From DAOTUB01 sp034437455 (lineage in GTDB: Bacteria > Chloroflexota > Anaerolineae > B4-G1): 27,754 nucleotides of DNA. Below the pieces are notes generated by a model. The model was not told the origin of the DNA. It did not search any database and was given only the letters and a program-made list of their open reading frames with translations. The first letter of the stretch is position 1, and each line of letters opens with the position of its first letter. This document shows, piece by piece, positions 7,442 to 13,830 of the stretch. The stretch lies in assembly GCA_034437455.1 (NCBI GenBank), contig DAOTUB010000194.1, positions 1 to 27,754 on the forward strand, in the 5' to 3' direction. Made by a program: the position numbers and the translations under genes.

Positions 7442-8580
7442 TGTCAGCCACAACTGCAACTCGCAGCAAACTCTCTTTCCCACTCTCTTTTTACGTCCTG
7501 GGCGTCGTTGCCCTGTTTGGCCTGGCGCTGGGCGTCTATCGCATGGCGACCAGCCTGGGCGCCGCGACCAACCTGAGCAACGCTTATCCGTGGGGGTTGT
7601 GGATCGCGTTCGACTTTTCCGTCGTGCCGCTTTCGGCCGGGGCCTTTACCCTGGCCGCTACGCTGCACATTTTCAACCGCAAGGAATATCACGGCATCGC
7701 TCACCTGGCGCTGTTGGCCGGTTTTCTGGGCTACACCATGGTCATCCTGGTGCTGGTGCTGGATATCAACCGCTGGGACCAGTTCTACAACGTGCTGCTG
7801 CCGGGGCTGTGGAACCTGCACTCGTTCATGTTCGAGGTGGCCATGTCCATCACGCTCTACTTTGGGGTGATGATTTTAGAGCTGTTCCCCATCGTGTTCG
7901 GGCGCAAGAACTGGCCGGCGGCGCGCCTGGTCGAGCAGTTCGTGCCGTTGATTGCGGGCGTAGGCGTGTTGCTTTCGACCGTGCACCAAAGCTCGATCGG
8001 CGCGATTTTCCTCACGCTGCGCCACCGGCTCGACCCGCTGTGGTGGTCGCCCATCATCCCGCTGCTTTCCTTCATCTCGGCGCTGTTCAGCGGCTTGTCG
8101 GTGGCGACCTTGCTGGCCATCCTCACCTGGCGCGCTTTGCGCCGGCCTGCGCCTATGCCGCTGTTGCAGGGCTTGACGCGGGTGGCCGCTTATCTCTTGG
8201 CTGCCTTTTTGGCCCTCAAGTTCGGCGATCTACTGCTGGCCGGCGAGCTGGGCTTGATGTTCACCAGCGGCGCGTTTAGCCTGGTGTTCTGGGTGGAAGT
8301 GATCTTGTTGGCAGCGGCCATGATCATTTATTTCCGGGCGGGGAAAAATGAAAACGCGTTGCTGGCCGGAACGATCTGCACATTGAGCTGGCTGGCGCTC
8401 AACCGTTTCACCATCGCCTGGTTTGCGCTGCGCGCGCCGGCTGGCGCGACCTATTTTCCAAGCTGGATAGAGATCGGCATCGTCGTAGCCGCTTTTGCCG
8501 CCGGCATTCTGTTCTATGCGCTGGGGGTGCGTCACGTGCCCGATCTGCGCGCCGGAGTAGTAGAGGCTCACAAACATTAA
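7441..8580 (+). CDS. HybB/NrfD-type quinol-interacting membrane subunit
   Basis: This 379-residue polytopic protein has about ten hydrophobic segments. Motifs such as NAYPWGLWIAFDFSVVPLSA and QSSIGAIFLTL...LDPLWWSPIIPL are those of the HybB branch of the NrfD/PsrC family. It should exchange electrons with the quinone pool and pass them through the ferredoxin subunit to the molybdoenzyme outside the membrane. There is no haem-ligand pattern of a b-type cytochrome, in keeping with the family. It overlaps the ferredoxin gene by one base and is the last gene of the operon: two hairpins with terminator character follow. Confidence 0.92.
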   Translation: MSATTATRSKLSFPLSFYVLGVVALFGLALGVYRMATSLGAATNLSNAYPWGLWIAFDFSVVPLSAGAFTLAATLHIFNRKEYHGIAHLALLAGFLGYTMVILVLVLDINRWDQFYNVLLPGLWNLHSFMFEVAMSITLYFGVMILELFPIVFGRKNWPAARLVEQFVPLIAGVGVLLSTVHQSSIGAIFLTLRHRLDPLWWSPIIPLLSFISALFSGLSVATLLAILTWRALRRPAPMPLLQGLTRVAAYLLAAFLALKFGDLLLAGELGLMFTSGAFSLVFWVEVILLAAAMIIYFRAGKNENALLAGTICTLSWLALNRFTIAWFALRAPAGATYFPSWIEIGIVVAAFAAGILFYALGVRHVPDLRAGVVEAHKH

Positions 8581-8648
8581 CTTGGAAATTTCCAGGACGC
8601 GACTATGAAGGCTGCACCGTAAAGCGAGGCCTTCCCACTGTGCCCGTC

Positions 8649-8672
8649 AACCCTGACGATGCAGGGTTTTAG
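8649..8672 (+). terminator. Hairpin with short T-run after the molybdoenzyme operon
   Basis: AACCCTG (8649-8655) pairs with CAGGGTT (8662-8668) around a six-base loop, and the stem is followed by TT, giving a TTTT tract. It is about 70 bp after the NrfD stop, a plausible weak intrinsic terminator. Confidence 0.45.
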
Positions 8673-8686
8673 GGATTCTCTTTGGC

Positions 8687-8718
8687 GGAAAAGCCCGGCA
8701 GTGATGTCGGGCTTTTCC
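8687..8718. terminator. Strong 11-bp stem terminator-like hairpin
   Basis: GGAAAAGCCCG (8687-8697) pairs perfectly with CGGGCTTTTCC (8708-8718) around a 10-base loop. The A-tract and T-tract inside the stem suit termination in either direction. Together with the preceding hairpin it separates the respiratory operon from arsR. Confidence 0.6.
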
Positions 8719-8856
8719 ACATTCACCCTTGTTCTACCAGGCCCGGTTCTGCCAGGGCCGCGTCCCGACGGTGGAGAAAGGGGTCGGCTGGCTGAGAGAG
8801 ATTCTGGCAGGTTAGAGCATGACATTGTACACATCCATTCGATGATCATTGTCAGC

Positions 8857-8885
8857 TTGACAGGAACCGTGTTTGGGAGTACAAT
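8857..8885 (+). promoter_or_regulatory. Near-consensus sigma-70-type promoter of arsR
   Basis: TTGACA (8857-8862) and TACAAT (8880-8885) are separated by exactly 17 bp. An ATATGCA half-site (8884-8890) overlaps the end of the -10 box, and the full operator begins at 8900, so a bound repressor would block RNA polymerase. The stretch 8719-8856 before it holds nothing I recognise. Confidence 0.85.
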
Positions 8886-8899
8886 ATGCAACATAGTGA

Positions 8900-8919
8900 A
8901 TATGCAATGTAATGCATAT
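8900..8919. promoter_or_regulatory. ArsR-type operator, copy 1
   Basis: ATATGCAATGTAATGCATAT is an inverted repeat (ATATGCA, six-base centre, TGCATAT) located between the promoter and the arsR start, with an extra ATATGCA half-site at 8884-8890. The size, symmetry and position are those of SmtB/ArsR-family operators. A second copy of the same design lies at 9309-9328. Confidence 0.75.
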
Positions 8920-8934
8920 AGTCAAAGGTGTGCG

Positions 8935-9258
8935 ATGAAGGAGAATTTGTATCCAGAGGCAGCCAAGTTATTTCACATCCTTTCCCATCCGATCCGGTTG
9001 CGCATCCTGGACGAGCTGCGCAAAGAGGAGGCCTGCGTGTGCCACCTCCAGGCCGTGTTGGAGCGACCCCAGGCGTATGTGTCGCAGCAGTTGCGAGTGT
9101 TGCGCGAGGCGGACATGGTGATGGACGAGAGAGACGGCCTGCTGGTCTATTACCGCCTGGTCGATCCGGAGGTGGAACGGTTGCTGGAGAATGTCCTGGG
9201 GCCGGCAGGAGAGCCGGCTCGCCTGGCAGAATGCCCATGCCCTCGTTGCCAGGGGTGA
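8935..9258 (+). CDS. arsR: ArsR/SmtB-family metalloregulatory repressor
   Basis: This 107-residue winged-helix repressor carries the alpha-3 metal site motif C34-V-C36 in EEACVCHL (family form ELCVCDL), the As(III)/Sb(III)-binding type. The recognition helix is around PQAYVSQQLRVL and the wing around GLLVYYRL. An unusual extra thiol group ends the protein: C100, C102 and C105 (ECPCPRCQG), which could add ligands or tune specificity. The ATG at 8935 is the first start that gives a normal N-terminus; the open frame upstream covers the promoter and operator. It should dissociate from the operators at 8900 and 9309 when a thiophilic metalloid binds. It has its own terminator, so it is autoregulated separately from the permease operon. 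Confidence 0.92.
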   Translation: MKENLYPEAAKLFHILSHPIRLRILDELRKEEACVCHLQAVLERPQAYVSQQLRVLREADMVMDERDGLLVYYRLVDPEVERLLENVLGPAGEPARLAECPCPRCQG

Positions 9259-9271
9259 GGTTCTTCAGGAT

Positions 9272-9298
9272 AGGCCGTGCGGATCGCGGCCTTTTTTC
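9272..9298 (+). terminator. Intrinsic terminator of arsR
   Basis: AGGCCGTG (9272-9279) pairs with CGCGGCCT (9285-9292, one G-U) around a five-base loop and is followed by a run of T residues. It lies only 14 bp after the arsR stop, so the permease operon beyond it needs its own promoter. Confidence 0.8.
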
Positions 9299-9308
9299 AG
9301 GCGCCAGA

Positions 9309-9328
9309 GTATGCAATACGGCGCATAC
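9309..9328. promoter_or_regulatory. ArsR-type operator, copy 2, before the permease operon
   Basis: GTATGCAATACGGCGCATAC has the same layout as the arsR operator: RTATGC, eight bases, GCATAY, with the shared left arm TATGCAAT. It lies 33 bp before the permease start codon. I cannot pick a convincing -35/-10 pair around it, so the promoter is probably weak or overlaps the operator. The shared operator implies that the upstream ArsR controls this operon too. Confidence 0.7.
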
Positions 9329-9361
9329 AGTTTGTGTCTATTAGCTATTAGGAGGTGTGAG

Positions 9362-10843
9362 TTGAACGTTCTGGAAACCATCGGGATGCTGCTACAAACG
9401 GGACTGGGCAGCCTGACCGCCTATCTGGCGGCTCACGTATTGTTATGTCTGCTCCCGGCCTTTCTCATCGCCGGGGCGTTGGCCGCTTTGATCCCCAAGG
9501 AGGCCATCACCAAGTATCTGGGGCGGGACGCCCCCAAGTGGATCTCTTACCCGGCTTCGGCGGTGGGCGGGTTCGTGCTGGCCGTCTGTTCGTGCACGAT
9601 TATGCCGCTCTTTGCCAGCATCTACAAGAAGGGCGCCGGGATCGGCCCGGCCATCACCTTCCTCTTTGTCGGGCCGGCGGTGAATATCCTGGCCATTACT
9701 CTCACCGGCGCGACGATCGGGATGGACATTGCCATCGCCCGCATCGTCCTCTCCATCCTCTTTGGCATCGGCATCGGCCTGATGATGGCCTGGTTCTTTA
9801 GCGAAGATGACCGGGCGCACAACCAGGCGACCAACGGCGGACGGGCCTTCTCCGAAGGCGCCGGCGTCCCGGCGCGCACGTGGATCTTTTTCCTGCTCCT
9901 GCTGGGCATCCTGATCGCCGGCACCTTGCAAGTCGGCTTGCTGACGAACAGCTACGCCACCTTTACGATCCCCGGCCCCTGGGCCAGTTCCTTCCAGGCC
10001 TGGCTTGACGGCATCGTCCCACCGAACGCCGCGATGGGCATCGAGGGCGTCAGCGTCCACGGCGTGTTCCTGATCGGGCTGCTGGTGCTGATCGCCATCA
10101 CCGCCTGGCTGGGCCTGAACAAGGTGGACGAGGGGTTCAACACCTGGACCTACGCCGCGTTGGGCATCATCACCCTGACGCTGCTGGCGGCCTCGTTCAA
10201 GGTCACGACGGTCGCGGGCGGTTTGAGCGTCGGCGTCACGGGCAAGCTGATCGCCGAGATCGTGATCATCGCTGCCGTCTGGTGGATGGGCGTCAAGGCG
10301 TTCGACGCCTTTGCGATGCAAGAGTGGCTGTGGGAGATGTGGCGCTTTGTCAAGCAGATCATGCCCCTGCTGATCGCAGGCGTCTTTATCGCCGGGATGG
10401 CGCGGGCCTTTATTCCTCGCACGTGGATCGAGACCATCGCCGGGCGAAACACGTGGTGGGCCAACCTGATCGGCGTGCTGTTCGGGGTTTTCATGTACTT
10501 TCCCACGCTGGTCGAGGTACCCATCGCGCAGACGTTCCTCTCGCTGGGCATGCACCGCGGCGTCTTGCTGGCCTACCTGCTGGCCGACCCCGAGCTGAGC
10601 CTGCAATCGATTCTGATCACCAACTCGGTCATTGGCCGGAAAAAGACGGCGGTCTATGTCATCCTGGTGACGATCTTTAGCACGCTGGCGGGTCTCTTGT
10701 TCGGCGGCTGGGTGGATGGGATGAGCCTCTGGGTAATCGGAGCAATCTTGCTCGGGGCAATTGGCTTGCTGCTCGCTCTGGCCGCGTGGACCAGCCGCCA
10801 CCGGCGGCCGGCGCCGGTCGCGGAGGAAGTGAAATATGTCTAA
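9362..10843 (+). CDS. ArsP/DUF318-family permease
   Basis: This is a 493-residue membrane protein with two homologous halves. The first has the family hallmark VCSCTIMPLFASIYKKG (C76, C78) then GPAITFLFVGPAVNILA; the second has PTLVEVPIAQTF and LAYLLADPELSLQS. Family members include ArsP, a trivalent organoarsenical exporter, and YraQ-like permeases of unknown substrate. The TTG at 9362 is chosen because GGAGGTG lies six bases upstream and the hydrophobic N-terminus begins there; an earlier GTG would run through the operator and terminator. It is followed with an 8-bp overlap by a DGC-domain gene. The paired cysteines in the core suggest thiophilic substrate handling or redox sensitivity, by inference. 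Confidence 0.88.
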   Translation: MNVLETIGMLLQTGLGSLTAYLAAHVLLCLLPAFLIAGALAALIPKEAITKYLGRDAPKWISYPASAVGGFVLAVCSCTIMPLFASIYKKGAGIGPAITFLFVGPAVNILAITLTGATIGMDIAIARIVLSILFGIGIGLMMAWFFSEDDRAHNQATNGGRAFSEGAGVPARTWIFFLLLLGILIAGTLQVGLLTNSYATFTIPGPWASSFQAWLDGIVPPNAAMGIEGVSVHGVFLIGLLVLIAITAWLGLNKVDEGFNTWTYAALGIITLTLLAASFKVTTVAGGLSVGVTGKLIAEIVIIAAVWWMGVKAFDAFAMQEWLWEMWRFVKQIMPLLIAGVFIAGMARAFIPRTWIETIAGRNTWWANLIGVLFGVFMYFPTLVEVPIAQTFLSLGMHRGVLLAYLLADPELSLQSILITNSVIGRKKTAVYVILVTIFSTLAGLLFGGWVDGMSLWVIGAILLGAIGLLLALAAWTSRHRRPAPVAEEVKYV

Positions 10844-11215
10844 AGTCGTAATGGCAACGTGTTATGGGGCCAGCAATACGGGCCAACTGGCCGGCGCTGC
10901 GGCCACCGAACTGGCCCGCGAGGAAGGGTATGGCCTGGTGTGCCTGCCGGCGGTGGCGATCGACAAGGCCACCGGCCTGGATAAGGTGACAGAGGTGAAC
11001 TGCTCGTGGTCATCGAGTGGTGCCCGGTGATGTGCTGCACCAAGATCGTACAAGATCACGCCGGGCGACAGCCCAATATACGGGTCGAGATGGTGCAGGA
11101 CTATGGCGTCAAAAAGTCGTCGGCCCTTTCCTATGGCGAACAGGAGAAGGAGCAAATCAAGCGAGATATTGTACAGCGTGTCGAACAGAAACGGCGTGAG
11201 AGAAACAATCACTAG
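10836..11215 (+). pseudogene. DGC-domain (putative zinc-binding) gene with a single-base frameshift
   Basis: The first part (10836 to about 10990) encodes MSKVVMATCYGASNTGQLAG..., the N-terminal half of a DGC-domain protein. The second part, in another frame (about 10991-11215), encodes GELLVVIEWCPVMCCTKIVQDHA..., the C-terminal half. The two join cleanly if one G is added to the GG at 10994-10995, giving ...DKVTEGELLVVIE..., so this is a one-base deletion or a sequencing error rather than a deep relic. DGC proteins have paired conserved cysteines and often accompany ArsP-like permeases; a second, intact copy is at 20973. GGAGG lies upstream of the ATG, which overlaps the permease stop by 8 bp. 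No slippery heptamer for programmed frameshifting is seen. Confidence 0.75.
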
Positions 11216-11244
11216 ATCCATCATTTTTTGAGGAGGCAAGTTCT

Positions 11245-11487
11245 ATGGAGATCAAGATTCTGGGCACGGGGTGCCCCAAGTGCAAGCGACTGGAGGCGGT
11301 AGCCCGCGAAGCGGCGGAAGAGGCCGGTATCGAGGCGACCTTTACCAAGGTGCAGGATATGGACGGGATCATGGCCTACGACGTGATGAGCACGCCGGGG
11401 TTGGTGATCGACGAGGCGGTCAAGTCGTCGGGCCGCATTCCGCGCAAAGAAGAGATCGCCGAGTGGATCCGCGCGGCGCAGGGATGA
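11245..11487 (+). CDS. Small thioredoxin-fold protein 1 (CPKC; redox-active disulfide protein 2 type)
   Basis: This is an 80-residue cytoplasmic glutaredoxin/thioredoxin-like protein. The redox motif GTGC10-P-K-C13 follows the first strand (MEIKIL), and the cis-proline is in MSTPGLVI. GAGGAGG precedes the ATG. It matches the small 'thioredoxin family/redox-active disulfide protein 2' group often found next to DUF318 permeases. It is the first of four such genes in a row; the neighbours share the fold but have different active sites. It probably exchanges electrons with a partner thiol; the partner is unknown. Confidence 0.88.
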   Translation: MEIKILGTGCPKCKRLEAVAREAAEEAGIEATFTKVQDMDGIMAYDVMSTPGLVIDEAVKSSGRIPRKEEIAEWIRAAQG

Positions 11488-11499
11488 TCAAAGGTCACT

Positions 11500-11694
11500 A
11501 TGACGGCAAAAGCCCCTGCCGACCGGCCAAAGCCATGCACGTGTATGGGGGACGGACTCGCGGCCCTGCCGCCAGAGCTGCGACCGCGCCCGCAGAAGAA
11601 GAGCAGCCTGCGCCAGGCGACCTGCCCGGGCTGCGGGCTGGCCTATTGGACGAATCGGGCGACCGACTTTTGTATGGATTGTGAGGGCAAATGA
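11500..11694 (+). CDS. Small zinc-ribbon-like protein
   Basis: This 64-residue protein has two CxxC knuckles, C42-P-G-C45 and C58-M-D-C61, the spacing of a zinc ribbon, plus an N-terminal C13-T-C15. The middle is proline- and arginine-rich. It starts at an ATG 13 bases after the first thioredoxin-like gene with only a weak AAAGG upstream. I do not recognise the family. Its location inside the thioredoxin-like array suggests a thiol or metal-binding role, perhaps a scaffold or metallochaperone, but nothing proves function. Confidence 0.6.
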   Translation: MTAKAPADRPKPCTCMGDGLAALPPELRPRPQKKSSLRQATCPGCGLAYWTNRATDFCMDCEGK

Positions 11695-11715
11695 TTATCA
11701 TCAGGAGGTCTAGAT

Positions 11716-12000
11716 ATGCTGCAAATCAAGGTCTTTGGCGCCACGCCGCCCTGCGCCAACTGCAAACGCGCCGAGGCGCAGGCCCAGAAAGCGGCGGAGC
11801 AGTTCCCCGGCCAGGTCGAGGTGGTCAAGCTCGACGCCCTGGGGCCAGAAGCGGAGCCGTATGGCCTGATGACCACGCCGTTGGTCGTCGTGGATGAGAA
11901 AGTGATCGGCGCAGGCAAGGTCGTGCCGTCGGACAAGCTCGTATCCATTATTCAAAACAAACTGGGAGGCCAAACACATGGTCAAATTAGAGGTCTTTAG
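11716..12000 (+). CDS. Small thioredoxin-fold protein 2 (CANC)
   Basis: A 94-residue thioredoxin-like protein with active site P-P-C13-A-N-C16 after the first strand and the cis-proline in GLMTTPLVVVDEKVI. AGGAGG lies nine bases before the ATG. It overlaps the next array member by 23 bp. The body after the cis-proline (KVIGAGKVVPSDKLVSII) is the usual beta-beta-alpha ending. It differs from member 1 by the extra proline before the first cysteine, a feature shared with members 3 and 4, which suggests these three arose by duplication. Confidence 0.87.
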   Translation: MLQIKVFGATPPCANCKRAEAQAQKAAEQFPGQVEVVKLDALGPEAEPYGLMTTPLVVVDEKVIGAGKVVPSDKLVSIIQNKLGGQTHGQIRGL

Positions 12001-12247
12001 CGGCGATCCACCCTGCCCGGGCTGCGTGGCTATCATCGGCCTGGCGGAACGGGTCGCGGCCAAGTACAAAGGCGAGTTGGAACTGACGATCTACGAAGGC
12101 GCCGAGGGGATGGAAAAGTTTGAGGAATACCGGCTCTTTTGCGTCCCGGCGGCGGTGGTCAACGGATCCATTCGCGTCGAGGGCATGTGCCCCAGTGAAG
12201 CGACGCTCAATAACGCGCTCAGGGAGGGTGGACTATGTCTCAAGTAA
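11978..12247 (+). CDS. Small thioredoxin-fold protein 3 (CPGC) with extra cysteines
   Basis: An 89-residue thioredoxin-like protein with active site P-P-C13-P-G-C16 and three more cysteines: C55 directly before the cis-proline segment (RLFCVPAAVV), C71 and C87. The additional thiols near the active-site face could bind a metalloid or pass a disulfide internally. GGAGG lies in the preceding gene. The gene overlaps both neighbours, so members 2-4 should be made together. A cysteine two residues before the cis-proline is unusual for thioredoxins. Confidence 0.85.
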   Translation: MVKLEVFSGDPPCPGCVAIIGLAERVAAKYKGELELTIYEGAEGMEKFEEYRLFCVPAAVVNGSIRVEGMCPSEATLNNALREGGLCLK

Positions 12248-12501
12248 GGATCGAAGCGTTCGTCTCTATCCCCCCCTGCTCCGGGGGCGTGGCGGTCAAG
12301 CGGCTGCTGAAAGAGATCGAGGCCGAGTTTGGCGACCGGGTCGAGATCGTCTTTCACACCGGCCCCGGCGACGAGGCGTGGGAAGAGTATGCCATCGGCA
12401 ACGCCCCGGCGCTGGTCGTCGGCGACCTGGTCAAGTTCGTGGGGTTGGCGCCCAGTAAAGAGAGCCTGGTCGGCGCGCTGCGCGAGGCGGGGATGGAGTA
12501 A
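12235..12501 (+). CDS. Small thioredoxin-fold protein 4, resolving cysteine lost (CSGG)
   Basis: An 88-residue member of the same array. The active-site position reads I-P-P-C15-S-G-G18, so the second cysteine is replaced by glycine and only one cysteine remains in the whole protein. The fold elements are otherwise intact (cis-proline in IGNAPALVV). A monothiol of this kind cannot do a normal dithiol exchange; it could act as a monothiol, mixed-disulfide or metal-binding partner. It overlaps member 3 by 13 bp and has GGAGG seven bases upstream of its ATG. Confidence 0.85.
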   Translation: MSQVRIEAFVSIPPCSGGVAVKRLLKEIEAEFGDRVEIVFHTGPGDEAWEEYAIGNAPALVVGDLVKFVGLAPSKESLVGALREAGME

Positions 12502-12632
12502 GTCGTTAAAGTAGCTGTACTGCTCGGCGACCGGGTCAAGCAGTACGGCTTGATGACCGCGCTGCTGCTGCTGGTCGTCGTCGGCGCAGAGTCGGTCGAT
12601 AAGGTGTTCTACATCGACAAGGAAAAGATACT
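12502..12632 (+). pseudogene. Relic of a fifth thioredoxin-fold paralogue (C-terminal half)
   Basis: Directly after the stop of member 4 and in the same frame, the sequence reads VVKVAVLLGDRVKQYGLMTALLL followed by VVVGAESVDKVFYIDKEKI. It lines up with member 2's C-terminal half (VVK..AL......YGLMTTPLVVV...KVVPSDK), sharing VVK, YGLMT and VV. No active-site half, start codon or Shine-Dalgarno is present, and the cis-proline is gone. It looks like the leftover of another array copy, broken when the arsenite exporter gene was joined here. Confidence 0.45.
12513..12550 (+). other. Long hairpin between the thioredoxin array and the arsenite exporter
   Basis: AGCTGTACTGC (12513-12523) can pair with GCAGTACGGCT (12540-12550): 11 pairs with one G-U and a 16-base loop. 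It lies about 80 bp before the exporter start. There is no T-run, so it is not a simple terminator; it could be an RNA processing or attenuation element, or chance symmetry in relic DNA. Confidence 0.35.
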
Positions 12633-13664
12633 GTGGGCAAGTTTGAAAAATATCTCGTTGTGTGGATTGCTCTTTGTATGGGTATTGGTATTCTGCTTTC
12701 ACAAGCAGTTCCGAGTCTCGGTGAAACCATCGATTCTTGGCAAATCCGGGGGATCTCGATCCCCATTGGAATTTGTCTCTTTTTGATGATGTACCCGGCC
12801 TTGTTGAATCTGCAAGTTTCTGAACTAGAACGGCTCAAGGACAATCCCAAGCCAATCTTGCTTAGCCTGTTCTCGAATTGGGTCGTGGCTCCATTGGTCA
12901 CCGTGATTCTGGCCAATCTCTTCCTCAAGGGCAACCCGCAGTTGATGGTTGCCGCTATTCTGTTGGGGTCGAGTCCCTGCACGGCAATGGTTCTGGTCTG
13001 GGGTAAGCTCGCAGATGGCAATCAAGAACAGAATGTCATCAACACCAGCCTGAATACCTTGACGATTATGGTCTTGTACGTACCTCTCGTCTCGCTGCTG
13101 ACCGGGATTCAGGGTATTCCCATTGACAGGGGTTTGCTGGCTATCTCGGCTGTGTTTTTTATTGGATTACCACTGGTTCTCGGCGTCCTCACAAAGCGTG
13201 TCCTCACACAGTTCAAGGGAGAAGCGTGGTTTGAGCACACCTACCGTCCCGCCGTAGAGAAGGTTGCCATCGGCGCGCTCCTTATGACACTGGTCGTGTT
13301 GTTCTCGCTGAACGGTGACGTGCTGTTAAGTAACTTTGACGCATTGTTACTGATTTCAGCGCCGTTGCTGCTGGGTTTTGTGATCGTGGTGGGCTATAAT
13401 CTTTTGGTCACGCGGGCCTTTGGTCTTCAATATAGTGAAGCGATCACGACCGTGCTGATTGGTTCGTCGAGCCACTTTGAAATTGCAATCGCCACAGCCG
13501 TCGCGTTGTACGGTGTCGGCTCCTATGCGGCGCTGGGCACCACGATGGGGTTATTCTGGGAGGTGCCTGTGATGCTGGGCCTCGTCTATCTAGGAAAGGC
13601 TTTAGGAAAACGCGGGTTCTGGGGACAACGCACGCCGGCAAAGCTTTCCAGCGACTTGCTTTAG
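12633..13664 (+). CDS. acr3: ACR3-type arsenite/antimonite efflux permease
   Basis: This 343-residue protein of the bile-acid/arsenite/riboflavin transporter superfamily has about ten membrane spans. The diagnostic segments are NPKPILLSLFSNWVVAPL, LGSSPCTAMVLVWG with the conserved functional cysteine (C116), and near the C-terminus SSHFEIAIATAVALYG and FWEVPVM. ACR3 proteins extrude As(III) using the proton gradient. The GTG at 12633 gives the normal N-terminus (MGKFEKYLVVWIALC) with an AAGGA upstream; no strong promoter is seen. The gene is visibly less GC-rich than its neighbours and uses more A/T-ending codons, which suggests separate acquisition. It lies between gene relics on both sides. 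Confidence 0.92.
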   Translation: MGKFEKYLVVWIALCMGIGILLSQAVPSLGETIDSWQIRGISIPIGICLFLMMYPALLNLQVSELERLKDNPKPILLSLFSNWVVAPLVTVILANLFLKGNPQLMVAAILLGSSPCTAMVLVWGKLADGNQEQNVINTSLNTLTIMVLYVPLVSLLTGIQGIPIDRGLLAISAVFFIGLPLVLGVLTKRVLTQFKGEAWFEHTYRPAVEKVAIGALLMTLVVLFSLNGDVLLSNFDALLLISAPLLLGFVIVVGYNLLVTRAFGLQYSEAITTVLIGSSSHFEIAIATAVALYGVGSYAALGTTMGLFWEVPVMLGLVYLGKALGKRGFWGQRTPAKLSSDLL

Positions 13665-13710
13665 CCTGTGTCCGTATCTGTCCAAGAAGAGGACAATTAG
13701 TGTCCGTCAG

Positions 13711-13830
13711 CGCTGGAGGGAAGAGCCCGGTATCAACGAGTTCTTCCTGGGAAGCGTAGCCACGCGGGTCACCGCTCAAGCGCCTTGCTCGGTCATGGTC
13801 GTGCGACCGGGATTTCGCCTCGACCTCTAG
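13711..13830 (+). pseudogene. Relic of a universal stress protein (UspA) gene
   Basis: The frame ending at TAG 13828-13830 encodes FFLGSVATRVTAQAPCSVMVVRP, the C-terminal signature of UspA domains (LGS...V...APC.V.VVR, the nucleotide-phosphate loop and last strand). The upstream part of the frame is short and the rest of the roughly 140-residue domain is missing. No start codon or Shine-Dalgarno fits. It marks a recombination junction downstream of the arsenite exporter. Confidence 0.65.

Noticed and set aside
9443..10801. A 452-codon minus-strand frame opposite the permease gene.
   Set aside because: Low-complexity Asp/Gly/Gln/Arg composition with no hydrophobic core; it mirrors the membrane protein codons on the other strand.
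12550..12786. Open frame overlapping the start of the ACR3 gene as a separate gene.
   Set aside because: Only its first part resembles a thioredoxin paralogue; it then runs out of frame through the ACR3 coding region and has no ribosome site.
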